Positions 25,225 through 38,330 of a stretch of 64,000 nt of DNA are shown here, one piece after another (position 1 is the stretch's first letter; the number at the start of each line of letters is the position of its first letter). Below the pieces are notes generated by a model. It worked only from the letters and a program-made list of their open reading frames with translations, searched no databases and had not been told where the DNA came from. The stretch lies in NCBI GenBank assembly GCA_016806645.1, contig JACSYO010001821.1, forward strand, positions 826,001 through 890,000, read 5' to 3'. The translations under genes and the position numbers were made by a program. Source of the DNA: Ophiodon elongatus. Lineage: Eukaryota; Chordata; Actinopteri; Perciformes; Hexagrammidae.

Positions 25225-25545
25225 CTGACGATGTCCTCCTGGATCCGTATTCTTATGTGTTTAAAAATGTTTTGTCATCCTGATTGTTCATACTGTAATG
25301 TTGCGTCGGTGTATCCTGCACGCATGACACGTCTGTCCGTCGTTGACGAGGGATCCCTTCACTGTTGCTCTTCTTGGGGTTTCTTCCATTTTTTTCCCTT
25401 TTTTTTCTTCTTTTTATTTTACCGTATCTAAATCCAGGCCCAAAAGACAAAGGGTGTCAGAGGATGCTAAAGAGTTTGTAAAGCCCCTTTAGGCAAATTT
25501 TTATATTTGTGATATCGGGCTATATCAATAAATGATACATTCAGT
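25225..25545 (+). mobile_element. 3' end of a common fish LINE
   Basis: Ordered words match a widespread fish retroelement 3' end: CACGTCTGTCCGTCGTTGAC, GAGGGATCCCT, TTGCTCTTCTTGGGGTTTCT TCCATTTTT, then GGGTGTCAGAGGATGCTAAA, AAGCCCCTTTAGGCAAATTT, and GATATCGGGCTATATCAATA AATGA. The order and spacing fit one truncated insertion. The clade (Rex1/L2-like) is from memory. Confidence 0.75.
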
Positions 25546-25958
25546 ATTTCGTGTAACGATCAGATCTGTAACTAACGATGCTTTTCATGAATGTACCGTT
25601 TGTTTCGATAAAGTGTTTAGTCTAAATACAAATACCAAAACAAATGCCACTCAGTCATGTTCATACTGTGTTCAGTTTATTCGTCCAAATTAAAAAGACA
25701 TACACAAGGATTAATAGCAACACAATCCAACACCGCCACAAAGGCACACATTACGCCACAAAAACCAAAGCGCCTTCAAAGTAAAACGCAACGCTTCTTG
25801 TGTCGTGGATGTGCGCGCGGCTCAGAGAAGCTGAACTGAATCTGATGGCCTTAAATGGGTTCCAGCCGTCTCTGCTTTCCTTCAGCACCCTCACACTGGT
25901 TTGTTCCGGGCTTCACAGAGTTGAAGACCCAAAGACGGGAAACCAACAAGTAAATCAC

Positions 25959-25963
<5 letters not shown>

Positions 25964-25991
<28 letters not shown>

Positions 25992-26016
25992 AGTGTGAGT
26001 GTGAGAGAGAGAGAGA
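25964..26016. repeat. (TG)n then (GA)n compound repeat
   Basis: About 14 TG units, three GAGTGT units and a short GA run. Confidence 0.92.
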
Positions 26017-26491
26017 TCTGAAACTGAAGTACTGAGGTGCTTGTGCTTTGAAGAGCTGCCGTTTTGATTTTTTGGGAGGCTCTGCACCTGTGTTTGTGTA
26101 TTAGATGAAGCCTGCGCGGAATTATGATAATAATAATTAATAGCGATAAGAATCAGTGGAGAAAATGATTCTTCAAGTCAACTGACGTCGTTGAAAGGCA
26201 TCAAAGAGACGAGCGCTGCCTGGATGTGTGTTTGCTCGGAGGAAACAAGCAGGTGTTCCTGTGATCCGGCTCGCACGTGGAGAAGAGGGAAAAAACAAAA
26301 GAAAAAAAAGATTTCTTTGTTGCCAGAAAGTGCGCTGTGCTCAAAGTCAACTCCGGAACAAATCCGTGGCATTCTGATGGAGGGAAATTAATAAAATAGA
26401 GCAGTTTTGGAAAACAAAGGATCATTCTTCCCTCTGGTTCAGTCTAACATTGTTGCTTTTCAGCCTAATTCTCTGTGTCTGTTTCTGGCAG

Positions 26492-26586
26492 ATGGTGACG
26501 GCTACCAGGACCACCTCCTCCCCGTGTGCCTGGATGCCACCTGTCAACGCAGTGCCATCTACATGGCCAAGTCGGGCTCAAAGGAG
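26492..26586 (+). CDS. itfg1: ITFG1 coding exon C (calcium loop and cysteine pair)
   Basis: Ninety-five bases completing the split Asp and encoding (D)GDGYQDHLLPVCLDATC, then QRSAIYMAKSGSKE. The acceptor ends TGGCAG at 26491; the donor is GTACAT at 26587, phase 0. Joined with the previous exon it forms Asp-Phe-Asp-Gly-Asp-Gly-Tyr-Gln-Asp, the DxDGDGxxD calcium-binding loop of FG-GAP/VCBS repeats, followed by the conserved His-Leu-Leu-Pro. The two cysteines six residues apart (Cys-x5-Cys) fit a conserved family pair, probably a disulfide (inference). A long (CA)n tract begins eight bases past the donor, unusually close for a splice site. Confidence 0.95.
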
Positions 26587-26592
26587 GTACAT

Positions 26593-26593
<1 letters not shown>

Positions 26594-26666
<73 letters not shown>
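26594..26666. repeat. (CA)n microsatellite adjacent to a 5' splice site
   Basis: About 36 uninterrupted CA units beginning 8 bases past the end of exon C (donor GTACATGA, then CA). CA-rich RNA is the known binding site of hnRNP L, a splicing regulator, so this tract may affect use of the exon C donor. Confidence 0.96.
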
Positions 26667-26670
<4 letters not shown>

Positions 26671-27616
26671 TCATTCTTGCATCTATCACTCTTCTAGGAG
26701 CTGGACTTTAAAGTACTATTCTTTTTGACCAGTCTTTATAACACCACTCTGCTCTCTGTGCTTCTGCTCAAATCTGTCAGACACCGAGACACCGCCTTGT
26801 TCTTTGTTCCACTCTTCTGATTCTGACACTGTTCTGTTCAAATGTCCTCTTTCCTACTCGTTCTTATGACATTCTCAGAGGACACGAAGAAAGCGGAGTT
26901 CACTATTGTTGGAAGATTATTTGACTTTACCATCCACCCTGACCCCGCTACTTCTGTCTCTGCTACTTACGAAGTGGTTCCACTTGTCTTTTCAGCGCAG
27001 CTTTTGTAACCGGATGCGCCGGATTGGAACACACTTGACACTTCAATGCGACCTGCCTGATCGGATATTTTTTGTTGTGAAAGGAGCGGCTGTAAAACGG
27101 TGGATAAACAGATTTGATTTTTTTTTATGTAGAGTTTTTACTCTTCCATCTTGCAGTATAAGTAGACTTGTTGTGTTGAAGAAAATCCGCCAACAAAGCT
27201 CCGGTGATGTACATATTTCATTTTCTTTCACATTTGGAGTTCTTCACAATGAAAGTCCTCCGCCATTTTCATGCGTTTTGATCTTGATTCCTCCCAGCAG
27301 TATGAGCAAACTTATTTTAATAAAGAAAATCTGCTATTTTTTTTTAAAAATAAAAAAAAACCTCTTATCATGTTATTTAAAAGCTTTTATTTTGAAGCAG
27401 CAAGCGTTTGTTTCTCCATCTGTCTATTTCAGGATGGCATTAAACACGCGGCTTACTGCTCAGAGAAACATCGGGGGCCGATCCGGCGGGTGTCACTTTG
27501 TTTGCAGAGCCACGCCAGATAGAAGTAACAGATACGCACGCACACCTCCAATCCCATCTGAATAATGCACTGCGTATACATGCACGGATAAGCTCACGCA
27601 CAGTTGCTCTCACAGG

Positions 27617-27617
<1 letters not shown>

Positions 27618-27657
<40 letters not shown>
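27618..27657. repeat. (CA)n microsatellite
   Basis: About 20 uninterrupted CA units. Confidence 0.95.
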
Positions 27658-27658
<1 letters not shown>

Positions 27659-27841
27659 AACCACCACCTACGTAGCATCTTGTGTGATTCTTTTTAGTTA
27701 CATCCTACCAGTTGGCAAGAGCCCCCACTTTTTCTTCTTCCTTCCTCTGCCACCAGAGAACAAGCTTCCACTTTTCTTCTTTTTTTTTTCTTCCCCCCAA
27801 TCCAAAATAGAAATATTACAGGCTTATCTGCATGTCCGCCC

Positions 27842-27843
<2 letters not shown>

Positions 27844-27874
<31 letters not shown>
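27844..27874. repeat. (CA)n microsatellite
   Basis: About 15 uninterrupted CA units. Confidence 0.95.
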
Positions 27875-27878
<4 letters not shown>

Positions 27879-28399
27879 ACTCAGACACACAGCTGCGCAC
27901 TCCCTGTGGACAAGCCTTTTTTTTTGTTTGCCTGTCAGCAAAAAAGAAAAAAAAGATTGAAGGAAGAAGTGAAAAGGGGGGTGTTGAAGGGAGGGGAAGG
28001 GAGGCAGAGAGAGGAGGACTTATCTGCACTGATGGATGAAGTGAACACATGTTGTGTTCTGCGTCGCTATGCGTTTGAGAGACAGTCATCTAAAAGAGAG
28101 AGAGAAACCAGCGGAGAGGGAAGAGTGAGCGCAGCAAGGAGGAAAGCAGGCTCTCTCTAAGCTTCTACGCTTTCACGGAGTGGTGATAATAACGTACATG
28201 TCGTAATGATACCCTTCGCCAACAGAAGCCAGCACTCGTATGCAGTTTGTATGATTATCTGCCGTATTGATGTCATCTGTGCATCGTTATTTGTGGTGTA
28301 AACACTCTATGAGCCAGTGATTATGCCTGATCTTACACCACTGTAGGTGGGGGTGGGGGGGTGGAGCTCAATTACAGCAGATGTCTCCCCCTGAGGAGA

Positions 28400-28700
28400 G
28401 TCTGCCCACTGATGATAATGGAGAAAATGGAGGGAGGGATGGGAGAAAGGGACAGGGTAAGGGAGGGAGGAAGCGGAAGGGGGAATGAGGGATGGAATGG
28501 AGAGAAATGTAAAGAAAAGAGAGCTTGAGGTAGGAAAGGAGGGGGAAGGCAAAATAGACTATGGGAGGGCGACGGGAAAGGGAGATTGGAGAAGGGAGGA
28601 CGGCCGTTGTCCCCTCGTTGCCACTTTTTAGAGGAACATCCCATCCGAGGGAATGAGGGCGGGAGAAGCAGAAAAGAGGGAATGGAGAGTGAATAAGACT
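28400..28700. repeat. Purine-rich low-complexity stretch
   Basis: About 300 bases strongly biased to G and A on the + strand with GGGAGG and GGAAGG words but no fixed unit. It produces proline/serine/leucine open frames on the minus strand that should not be taken as genes. Confidence 0.75.
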
Positions 28701-31439
28701 CGTGATATGTATGAGACACAAGGCGAAGACGTGATGAGATGCCTCCGGGTGTGCACGGAAGTCCCGCTGAGTAGAAACTACTGTGTGTGTGTGCATCTGT
28801 GGTTCAATCTCCACACGGCAATTCCCTCCTTCCCTTCCTGTGGTCGCAGCCGCAGCTTTGCCTCTACCTCTGCAGCAGCTCCGGGCCTTTGCCTCACCAT
28901 ATTAAAAAAGCACACGGGGGGGCTTCCAACAATCTCTCCGCTTCGGTCTCTGTCGTTACAGACACACTGATCACGTTTATTGTGCTTCGCACCTTCCGTT
29001 TTTTTTCCTTCTGAGCCCACATTCTGTAACACAATTGGATAACGCTGCAGAGAATGATGTTGCTATGGGCCTGTGGGTGTCAACACCTGTCAAGGACACT
29101 AGTAAGAGGAAGAAAAGAAAACGAAATGTGACTTTGAAGTCTTTTCATTAGCTGGAAGGAAAGATCTCCAAACACATTCACAAGAAACAAGAAAACTCAT
29201 CCGGGTCCTCAGCATATGTGTCTGTTAAAGACCAGTTCAGTTCAGTCCAATCCTTTCAGGCCTTGATGAAATGGCTTCAGAAATGGAGCGCTGATAACGC
29301 GTGTTGATAATCACAATACATCATGCTCTATTGGGGACAAAAAGTAAACGGGACACGGTGCTGTCTTGCTTTCACTTCGAGAAGTGTGCGTGCATCACAG
29401 TTGTGCTGCTGCGATAGGCCACTTCTAATTTGCAGAGTTTCCAGAGCACCACGTCGTTGGGTCTCTGTCTAAAATATCCCCGCACTTAAGACGATCGCGG
29501 GCGAGGTTGTTCCGCTGCGGCGTGCTCTCTGGGCCAATGCATGCTTGTTATGCAAATCGGTATATTTTTGTAATCGACGATGTCGATTCCATCGATGAAT
29601 CGCCCCAGGCCTACAGGGGATACCACGTATATTGTGAATGAATGACAGAGAGCCCGTTACTCCTGGCATTTTCATGCGCTACTAGCTGTACGGTAGCTAG
29701 CAAGTTTTCCTCACAAGTGGGGATTTTGAAAATGAAATTAGACGCCCATCCGTGGCATTGCTGTCCTTGGAAACGTAATGTTCGTAAGATCAAGGTGGAC
29801 TGGAGGGTGATGACGTTTATAAGTCTCATTTAGCCTGTGTTAAAAACAAAACAGGCATCTAACCAAAAACCCATTGACTTCGAGACGAGGGACCTGCAAG
29901 TTAAAAAAAATGCACCATCCAGATTACATGTTAATACCATGTGTAAATATATATATATATATAGTGACTGACATCAGAGGTAGTTGAGTCTTTTTGTAGT
30001 GAAAGAACAGTGGTGGGATGCAGCTTTCCCACACACAGTCCATCAAAGAGGGATTGACCCCAAAATGGCATCAGTGTGGCCAGAGGCCACGTCCCCTGAC
30101 TCTGTGGCTGGCAAGACTTGATTCGCTTTAGGTATTGTGTTACTGTTCTTTTGTGCAACCCGATTTTGACTGCAGTTTATAGTGTCTGAAGACAAAAACA
30201 AAGAAAACTCCTGCAGTGCACCTACTAATGCCCATTTGTCTGACGTTTGCCTTTTTCATTTGGCACTGTAATATGCATACACTGTTTTTGCTGATTTTCT
30301 TTTCATATCCTTCAGTGGTGACAAACTGACCTCCCTCTAATCCTTTTCCCGATGTGCATGTACAAAGCTTTTTTTTGTGTGTTTCCGATCTATTGTTAAC
30401 ACTTCCAATTTACACACACGCACAAATGCAAAACGCACGTACCCGCCCCCGTGAAGACAGAAGCAGCTGCCTGCTCTGGCTGCCCACACGGTGTAAGGGC
30501 AGCCAGTGTGAGCTAGACTGCCTCCTCCCAGTCATCCCAGTCCGCCGGTCAGTCACTGGTCAGAGAGGTGACACTGACAGCAGGTAGCAGTGTCCCCACC
30601 AGCTGACACACAGACATATGGTCTCACTCCATCTCTGGCTCTGAATCCGACTGCCTTTGGCCAGAGACAAACCATGACCTCATCTACACCTGCTAATACA
30701 AAAACAATCTGGGTATTTTGGATAAGGGCATGTCTATTTGTATATACATAGTCAGTTAATGCAAATCACCATAGACACACGCAGCATCTGATAGATTCTG
30801 TCGACACTTTTTGAAGGTTAGAAACATCACCATGTTATGTGGAAACGACGTCCCCACAGGCAAGAAAGTCATTCCAGTGAGTTGTAACGTCTACGACGTC
30901 AATAGTGAGGAGGAAACGTTTGGATCGTTTCTACTCCATGCGGGTTTTCTCCTCGTGGCGAACTGAAAGCTACTCGAAATTGCTACATTTTCTCCGCCCA
31001 TCTGCCCGGAACCTCGCAGAGGACCTTGTCTGGTGGTGTGATGTCGCACACTCGCGACCTTCGCGGGTGCAGCAAGCATAAATCAAGCTTTTCATATCCA
31101 GTGTGGGCTTATGTTGGCAGTGAACGGACTACCACCTCCCCAGCTGACTTGTATTCCTAGTTAGAGTAGATTTAGAGAAGTTTAGTTGTGCTCATAAGAC
31201 CCCGTCAAAGGGAAAGCATACACATTGCAAGGTTGCTAAATATTTAGGGATTGCAGAGGTGCAGAAGTTAGTTATTGTAGTTTGACCTGCTTACCAAAAC
31301 GTCAGCAGTTGCAGGAACAATGAAACACAGCTCATCGAGGCGATTAGGAAGCGTAAACCGTGTGCCAGATTGCTATAATTTACATCAAAAACCCCTCCAA
31401 TGTTTATAGCAGATATACGTTGATAAATCTGCAGAGGAA

Positions 31440-31860
31440 GCATAAAAAAAGACGCTCCTTCTCAGACCAGAACCTCCGAAAGTTTCCCTCAGTATCAAAC
31501 ACAGACTGTGTAAGAAGTGGTCCCTAAATCATACTCCGCTTTATGGTCTGTTCTACTTTACATGAGACCATAATTTACTAAATGAACATCATGTTGTATT
31601 GAAGAAAACTTGAAACTAGCGATTTAGACCATAAACTCATGTTCACAATGTTTACTGAGGTAATAAATCAGGTGAGAAGTAGAGACATTTTCTCATAGAC
31701 TTCTATACAATCGGACTTCTTTTTGCAACCAGAGGAGTCGCCCCCTGCTGGTCAGTCGAGAGAAGTTTAAGATATTTCCGCATTGGCTTCACTCTTCAGA
31801 ACCGGATGTTGCCGCCTTGTATCAAAGTAATTTAGTGATAGCTCTATGTACATCCATGGG
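31440..31860 (+). mobile_element. Percomorph interspersed repeat (GTCGCCCCCTGCTGG family)
   Basis: Contains a series of words I know from many percomorph genomic clones: TTATGGTCTGTTCTACTTTA, GACCATAATTTACTAAATGA, GAAAACTTGAAACTAGCGAT, TCTCATAGACTTCTATACAA, GGACTTCTTTTTGCAACCAG and GTCGCCCCCTGCTGG, then CCGCATTGGCTTCA. Order is preserved over about 350 bases, so this is a nearly complete copy. No coding capacity. Mechanism unknown to me. Confidence 0.75.
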
Positions 31861-31929
31861 TACGTTGCACTGCTAATGGCTAATTTGGCACAATTAAATC
31901 CTGCCAGTTTGCAACGGTGTAAACCATTA

Positions 31930-32007
31930 TTGGGGGGTGGGGGGGGGGGTTTGTCTCGATTTTGTCTGAGGGGGTGGGGCCACAGTGTCAGACTTTGAAA
32001 ACCGCTG
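31930..32007 (-). mobile_element. Possible hAT (Charlie-like) terminus
   Basis: On the minus strand CAGCGGTTTTCAAAGTCTGA followed by GTGGCCCCACCCCC and a C-run resembles hAT ends of the form CAGTGGTTCTCAAACTGTGG. Only one end is recognised. Confidence 0.45.
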
Positions 32008-32532
32008 CGCTTGAGCCAGTAAGGTAGCATCAAGACATAAAGCCATGAAACCTCACACTCAACAGAATCCTTTGTCGGATGTCAAACCAACACCAATTCA
32101 GTCCAATCTAAGAAGTCAGTCATGATTTGCATTAATTTCTGTTTTTCTCTGTTTAAATTCTCAAATTATATTATCAATATTTTAGGTTGAATATTTCAGA
32201 CATGTCATCACCTAAAACACTATCATAAGATACATAATCAGCTCCACGCTCACACTATTTCTCATGAGTATAGTGCAGCGATACTCATCGAACTTTTACT
32301 TTGCCATGTAGTAGTCACGTGCTCTTCCCTCCCACTGCTCAGTCCCATGCTGTCTTTCAGCGCCAGTTCTAAAGTGATAAGCTTTACAGTCATTATATCG
32401 CCGGCATCATAAAAGCTATTGCTTCATTACATGCCTGTTTTTTTTTTTGTTGTTGTTTCTGAACATTTTATTGCCTCAGACTGCCTCGTTGTCTGCCAAT
32501 GTTACAGCACCTCCCCGCATCACCTCGTAAAC

Positions 32533-32552
32533 CCCACCACCACCACCACCAC
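32533..32552. repeat. (CCA)n short repeat
   Basis: About six ACC/CCA trinucleotides. Confidence 0.85.
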
Positions 32553-32955
32553 CTCCTCCCACCTCCGCTGCGGGCCACCCACATTTTAATTTCTTGGCCT
32601 AATGAAGCGGGAGCTCCCTACGCCAAGTCGAATCAATGGGAATCTGCAAGCGTGCCGTCGCTTTTTTCACTGAATTCATCAGCAAAGCCAGGAGAGCGAT
32701 TTCATGTCGGGGTCTGTGTTTGTGCCCCTGTTCGTTTTTTATGTGCGTGTGGTTGTGAGCGTTTGCGTGCGTGCAGAACGCCACAATACGCCGCCTGTAC
32801 ACGGGCTGTGTTTTCCCACCGCTTGATAAAAAGCTATTTGTATGCGGGATCCTTCCCCTCACTGCCATTAAAGGTATCCGATTACCTCACGACCACAAAT
32901 CCCATCATCGTCTTCATCTCCATTAACTAGGTCATTTGGATCTCTGTACTAACAT

Positions 32956-32983
32956 ACACACACACACACACACCACACACACA
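32956..32983. repeat. (CA)n microsatellite, interrupted
   Basis: Short CA run broken by one CCA. Confidence 0.88.
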
Positions 32984-33280
32984 AAAAGCACACACGCAGA
33001 CTCAATTCGGTGTTAATATGTTGACATTTGAACCAGCGACTGTCAGTATACTGTCAGAGTTATTTAGACTTTAGGAGTGCTCCGTTTGACTGGGACGACG
33101 TCCGGAGGACGGATTATTGCATAAAGACACACACTTGACTGTATTCAAATACTCTGTTATATGTAGTGATTAAATGTCAAAACTTCCACAGCCCAGAGGA
33201 AGGAGTAACTGCCTCATGGTTTATTTAAGGAGCCCCTCTGTCAGGCCGCCTATCCATTGTAGCTTCTCAAATATAAAAAG

Positions 33281-33325
33281 GATTAGATTAGATTAGAACC
33301 TTTAATATCCTCACGGAGGTCCTTA
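33281..33325 (-). mobile_element. Short retroelement tail with (AATCT)n
   Basis: GATTAGATTAGATTAGA at 33281-33297 followed by ACCTTTAATATCCTCACGG; read on the minus strand it is a retroelement end terminating in AATCT repeats, similar in build to the GATA-type tail at 14878. Weak because very short. Confidence 0.4.
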
Positions 33326-34614
33326 TGATTTCCTTTCGAATTCCCCACACAATGCTGCTGCTGAGCAATAAAAACAAACACTGGGGGCGGGGACTCCGTC
33401 TCGTCTTGCTGAGGAAAAGTGACGTACATGATCTGTAACCCCCCCCCCTCTGAAAACTAATGATCGTATGACTTCCGCTTTTGCTGTTGCGCTTTTGTGA
33501 TGACGTCCGCTAATTTCTCTCAATTACTGTAACTCTTTTGACATCTGCTTTCGCCCCGCCGTGCATTCACACAGTATTATCGTCACATGGCAGCGTCGCT
33601 ACGTGTGTGTGTTTGAGAGACAATCAAGCTTTCTGCCAAGGAAACAATGTGTTTAAATTACAGCGAGACAGCCACGATAATGCAGCTCTTCTGTGTTTAA
33701 TTAGTTAATCATATGGCAGGTTTAATCTTGGACTGATGAATACGGCTTGATTAAATATCTATATCGTATGTTTCAAGGATTCTGTGTATAGAAATATTGC
33801 ATACTTGTGTGTCGTTTTTTTTTTTTGTCTCTTCATTCTAGCTTCTGTATTATAATTTTTTTCCGGAGGCCTTCTTTATGTTACTTAATTTCATCAGCCT
33901 TTTCCACCAACCTCTGCTCTTCCGTCAGACTGCCTGTAGGTAGTGCACGTTCATTTGTAGATTAAAATCTCGTGTCCACTTGAATCAGCAGCAACCACAA
34001 CAATCGCAGAGCCCACCGATGACTCTTAAACCCGACGCACGACATTCTGAGTGCCTGTCTGCATTTCTTTTCCCCCGCAGTGTTGACTAGATGCCGTTGG
34101 TATTCTCTACGCTCGTCCTCTCCCCTCCTCTAATCAGCGCTAGAAAAGAAGCAACAGACACAGAGCACTGATTGCCTCGGGGCCAGCGCCAGCACAGTGG
34201 TCCCGGTGATAAGGCCGGCGACCAGCGACGGCCTCCCTCTGTCCTCAGAGGAGCGTCACGGCAGTGCTGAGCGCAGACCAAAGGAGTCCAGCGTGAAGAT
34301 AACTCAGCAGTGAATTAATTTGCCTCATGGACTAAACAACCCCCCCCCCCCCTCCCCCAAAAAAAAATGATTGAGGATGTAGCAGCTTTTGAAAACGCAT
34401 CCACCGTTCTCTCAGTTTACCCTTTTCTATCACTCCCCACCTCTCTTTGTCTCCCATTGGTTACTTTCAGAGTCGGTAGATCTCTTGACATTAACATGCT
34501 TGCCCCTGCACAATAATGGTTCCACCTCTTTAAATGTGCCCAAAATGTGCATGTTTGTGTGCGGGACAGTGTACCGCCACATTGTTGTTTACTGGCAGCA
34601 GTCTCTCTTCTCTC

Positions 34615-34672
34615 TCCCCCTCCCTCCCTCCCTCCATCCCTCTCTCCCTCCTTCCCTCCCTCCCTCCCTCCA
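34615..34672. repeat. (TCCC)n pyrimidine tract
   Basis: Imperfect CCCT/TCCC repeat of almost 60 bases with only C and T, apart from one A; the minus strand is G-rich and quadruplex-prone. Confidence 0.9.
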
Positions 34673-37600
34673 CTTCTCTCTGCTAGCCACCACACAGTGG
34701 TCATTTCCAGCACTCCCATCCACTCTGGACGGCAATAATCAAGCCAAGCTTTACGCCCATATGGCGGGCAGTCGGCCTCTCAACATCGCAACATCACTCA
34801 ACGGTCATTTAATGAGAGCTTGACTGGGCAGTGAAGCGTTAAAGCCCTGAGCTCACGCTTATCCTGTGAAAATAATATTCAACCTGGCTTTATCACTCCC
34901 CTGCTTTTTATGACGCCATCTGCACTGGGTGTACGGGAGCGTAATTGCTATCGTCCTCCACTCACTTCTGCCCACTACAGTCGGTCAGTCCACGTGACTC
35001 CGTCTCGAAACATATGGGCCTCAACTACAATATTTTTAATTAAGGTGAATAGAAGGTTAATGTAATATTAAAAGGGGCTGCCTTTCAAAAATGAAATGGC
35101 AGAAAAAAGTTTTGTGCCTGTTTACGGCTAAATAGACAAATAGCTTGGGTTTAGTTCTCTAATTTATAAGTTGGTATAAACAGCTTCTTTACATTTGATG
35201 AAACTAAATCTTATGTTATAAGGCAAATTAAATGGTACATATGATGAAGAGGAAAGGCAGTAGTGATGGTGTTTTGTTTCATACACTTTATTACATGAAG
35301 CTAAATTAAAGATGTGAAGGTTTGCGTTTGCTCACTATGCTCACTATGCTCATTTATACTTTTTAAAATATCTTCGTTACTGTGTTTTAAACACGTTTTA
35401 AAGTTTCGCTTTGCCATTTGCCAAATCTTTTTAAGTTACCTTATCAACCTTTTACAGGTTCGGATCAAATAATTCAGATTCCAACTTTCTAGTCCTAATG
35501 AAATTGTCAAAGACATTCTTTAACATTCCTTTGATCAATAACGGGACCTACACCCACTACCATGCCTGCCCCCCTACGAACAGTACATCAGTACCTTTGT
35601 TCACGTATTGTGCACAGTTGGTTTGGTGGAAACTCACTTCAGCGACATCACGGCCTGTATGATATATTTCAAACTAATTGGTTATAGGCTCTGGTCGTCT
35701 TTATCAGACATGCTGGTCGTATTAAGAGCAATTACAGTAGAGGCTGAGTGTCTCTCCGGTGACTCTCCCCTGCACCTGCTCTCTCTGTTTAACATTCATG
35801 AATAGTTTAAACCTCCAGCATCTGGCCAAACGCCTTTTTATAGTACCCGCACTCATAAACACACCAAGGCATTTAAACTGGTCATTTAGTGTAGCTGAGT
35901 CTCTAAACGTATGCTTTCTTTGAATGTATAAAACCAGAGCCAACAAAAAGGTGTTCCACTGGAGTTAGATACTTTTCACATGCATGCAATGCAAATCAAC
36001 TGGTGTTTTCAAATCCATGATAATACTATGTGAATTATAGCCCGGCTGATACTTGACTTTTTTTAATTTATTTTTTTAAGCCTATACTGATATTTATGTT
36101 TATGTCTAAAAAATAAAAAGTATCAGACAATAGTTTTAACATTAACCTAAAACTTAGACAAAAAAAGTCCCTTATATTTGCTTTTTCAGATAATTGTGGC
36201 CAAATTAAGTGAGTCATTTACAGTTGAATGCATGGACTTGACCTCAAGTGACCTCAAACCTAGATTAGCCTTTTTAAACTACAAGTTCTAATTGCAATTC
36301 GCCGACTGGTGTTCCTATTATTTTGTCCACCGCATTCACGTCAATGAGGGTAGACTTAATAGAAACACCTCTTTGTGTAACGCAATACAGTTGAACAGCA
36401 CCACAAACTAAAAGCAGCCTCAATATTCAATACAGTTGAATCAATGCCTGTCTGAAACATTTCCAACACAAACTGAGCATTATAACATACACAAAGGAAG
36501 GATTTATAGCTGAGCAGTTATTAGACTGCATTAGCTTCAGCTAGGTGTTGCTAATAAACTGGCAACTAAGTGAACTTACCTGTCATAGGACTGTATTAGG
36601 CTAATGAAGACTTCATCTGGTGCACACCAGTCCGAAACGACTCACGTGCTGAGCGTACTGAATGGTGATACGTGCTGCTCCTCATTGGATGTTTGTTGTG
36701 TCCCGGTGGAGTTTGGTCAAGGGGGAGGGAGGATAAGGTATTCAGTCACCAGCGTTTATTGAGAAAGAGAGAAATACGTTATGACATAAATGGCTTAAAC
36801 CGGTGCGTGTTGATGCAGCCGCGAAGTGAAACGGCAGTCCTATTAAGCGAAGGGGTAGCAATGGCCTCGACACCGTCTCTGGCGAGCAGTTTTCTTTTTT
36901 TATGCGGTTTACTATGAGCACCTCTTTAGTTTGACTGTTACCTTCCAGATACATCAGTCAGTAGCAGTATTACAGCAAGGCCCCCTCGAGGGCCCTATTA
37001 CCTTGGCATCCGAATTGTCAAGATGAGGGAAAGATGCCTTGTTAAAAATGCGGGAGGGCTTGTTCAGTACTTGGGTCTGATGTGTAAAGAGAATGGCATT
37101 AAAGGCAAGACTGCGGGCCGTGAGCACACACACAAAGCAGCCCATTCTCTGTCGTTTATTATCGTGAAGTTGAATTTGGTTATTGGTATAAACCCCATTC
37201 AGACTGGTTCCTTTGGATATCTTCTGCTCAGTTCAGATTCGTTCAGTCATATCTGTGGTCACGTGTTGCTCTTTCTATTAGGCCTTGTTTTGGGACCCAC
37301 ACTTAGGAGTTGCTCAGTCTATTATAGCCAATAATGTGATTTGCTTTTTTTTTTTTACCTACTCGACTAAATGCTTTTCCTGAAGTGTCGCTGGAGTCTG
37401 TGTTTGCACTCAAGGCACTACAAGGCCAGCGATTGCTGTTAGGTGGGCAATCTAGGTTTGAACTTCAATCATATTGCTACGTGATTTCAACATTAAGTGT
37501 TTCACAAAGTCATTTTTGAGCTGTTTTCGCGATTAAAGTGCTCCTAAAACTATAGGCAGCGTGAGACCATCAGAGAGGTGTGTTACTGGAGTGCTCCCAC

Positions 37601-38069
37601 ATCTTGAGCACGCCTTGAGCTATTTTGATCTGAGCCCATGACGCAAGCACAGTCCAAGTTGTTTGTCCCTATGAAAGGAACGACACGGTGAGACCTGGAT
37701 AACATGTTGTCGGTTTTAGTCGCCCCAAACTGCACGCGTGTTGGTCTGAGAAGGTCACGTCAGGCTTCCACCGCTCCTTTCTTTCAACCCCCTGACGTGA
37801 AGCGGCAGAAATATCGAAGTCCAAGGTGACATATTTATATTGCATGTGGGATTATTTCTTCTTTGTGCATTGCACTTATTATCGTATTTGTGTCTACCTG
37901 CCAAGAGATGCCTGATGGAAAAGCACTGCCAGAACATGCATTACTATGCCAGTGTGAAAACACCGTTGTAGCCAAAATTATGGTCAAATTGACTTTGTTT
38001 GCTTGTGAATTGTTTTTTCTCATACTAATAGAATAATTCACCTTCTTTTCACCGCTGGTAGAGCGAACG

Positions 38070-38330
38070 GAATGGAAGAATGAAATGAATGGAGAATGGA
38101 GACCCTTTGGTGCATTCTGAAAATACTGTATGGGTACTGATTTTATTCTCGTTATTATTCAGTGGGTTTTATCATCCATTTTATGTGATGCATTCTATGT
38201 GTTTGTTTCATCTTATTTTCATTTGATCAAATGTGTTTATTTCCCCTGTTTTTAATGTTGATTATGTTTCTTTTCTGCATTCCCTGTATGAAAAGCGCTA
38301 CACAAATAAAGTTTATTATTATTATTAGTA
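38070..38330 (+). mobile_element. LINE/SINE 3' tail with (ATT)n
   Basis: The end CCCTGTATGAAAAGCGCTAC followed by ACAAATAAAGTTTATT and ATT repeats at 38315-38328 matches the common fish tail reading GAAAAGCGCTATATAAAT with (ATT)n. The upstream limit near 38070 is uncertain. It sits about 220 bases before exon D. Confidence 0.6.

Noticed and set aside
26906..28160. Two overlapping + strand frames of about 220 codons just downstream of exon C
   Set aside because: They run through (CA)n tracts and T-rich sequence, show no domain, and lack homology to the expected ITFG1 continuation, which is found in exon D.
28368..28814. Proline/serine-rich minus-strand frames
   Set aside because: They are the complement of a purine-rich low-complexity stretch.
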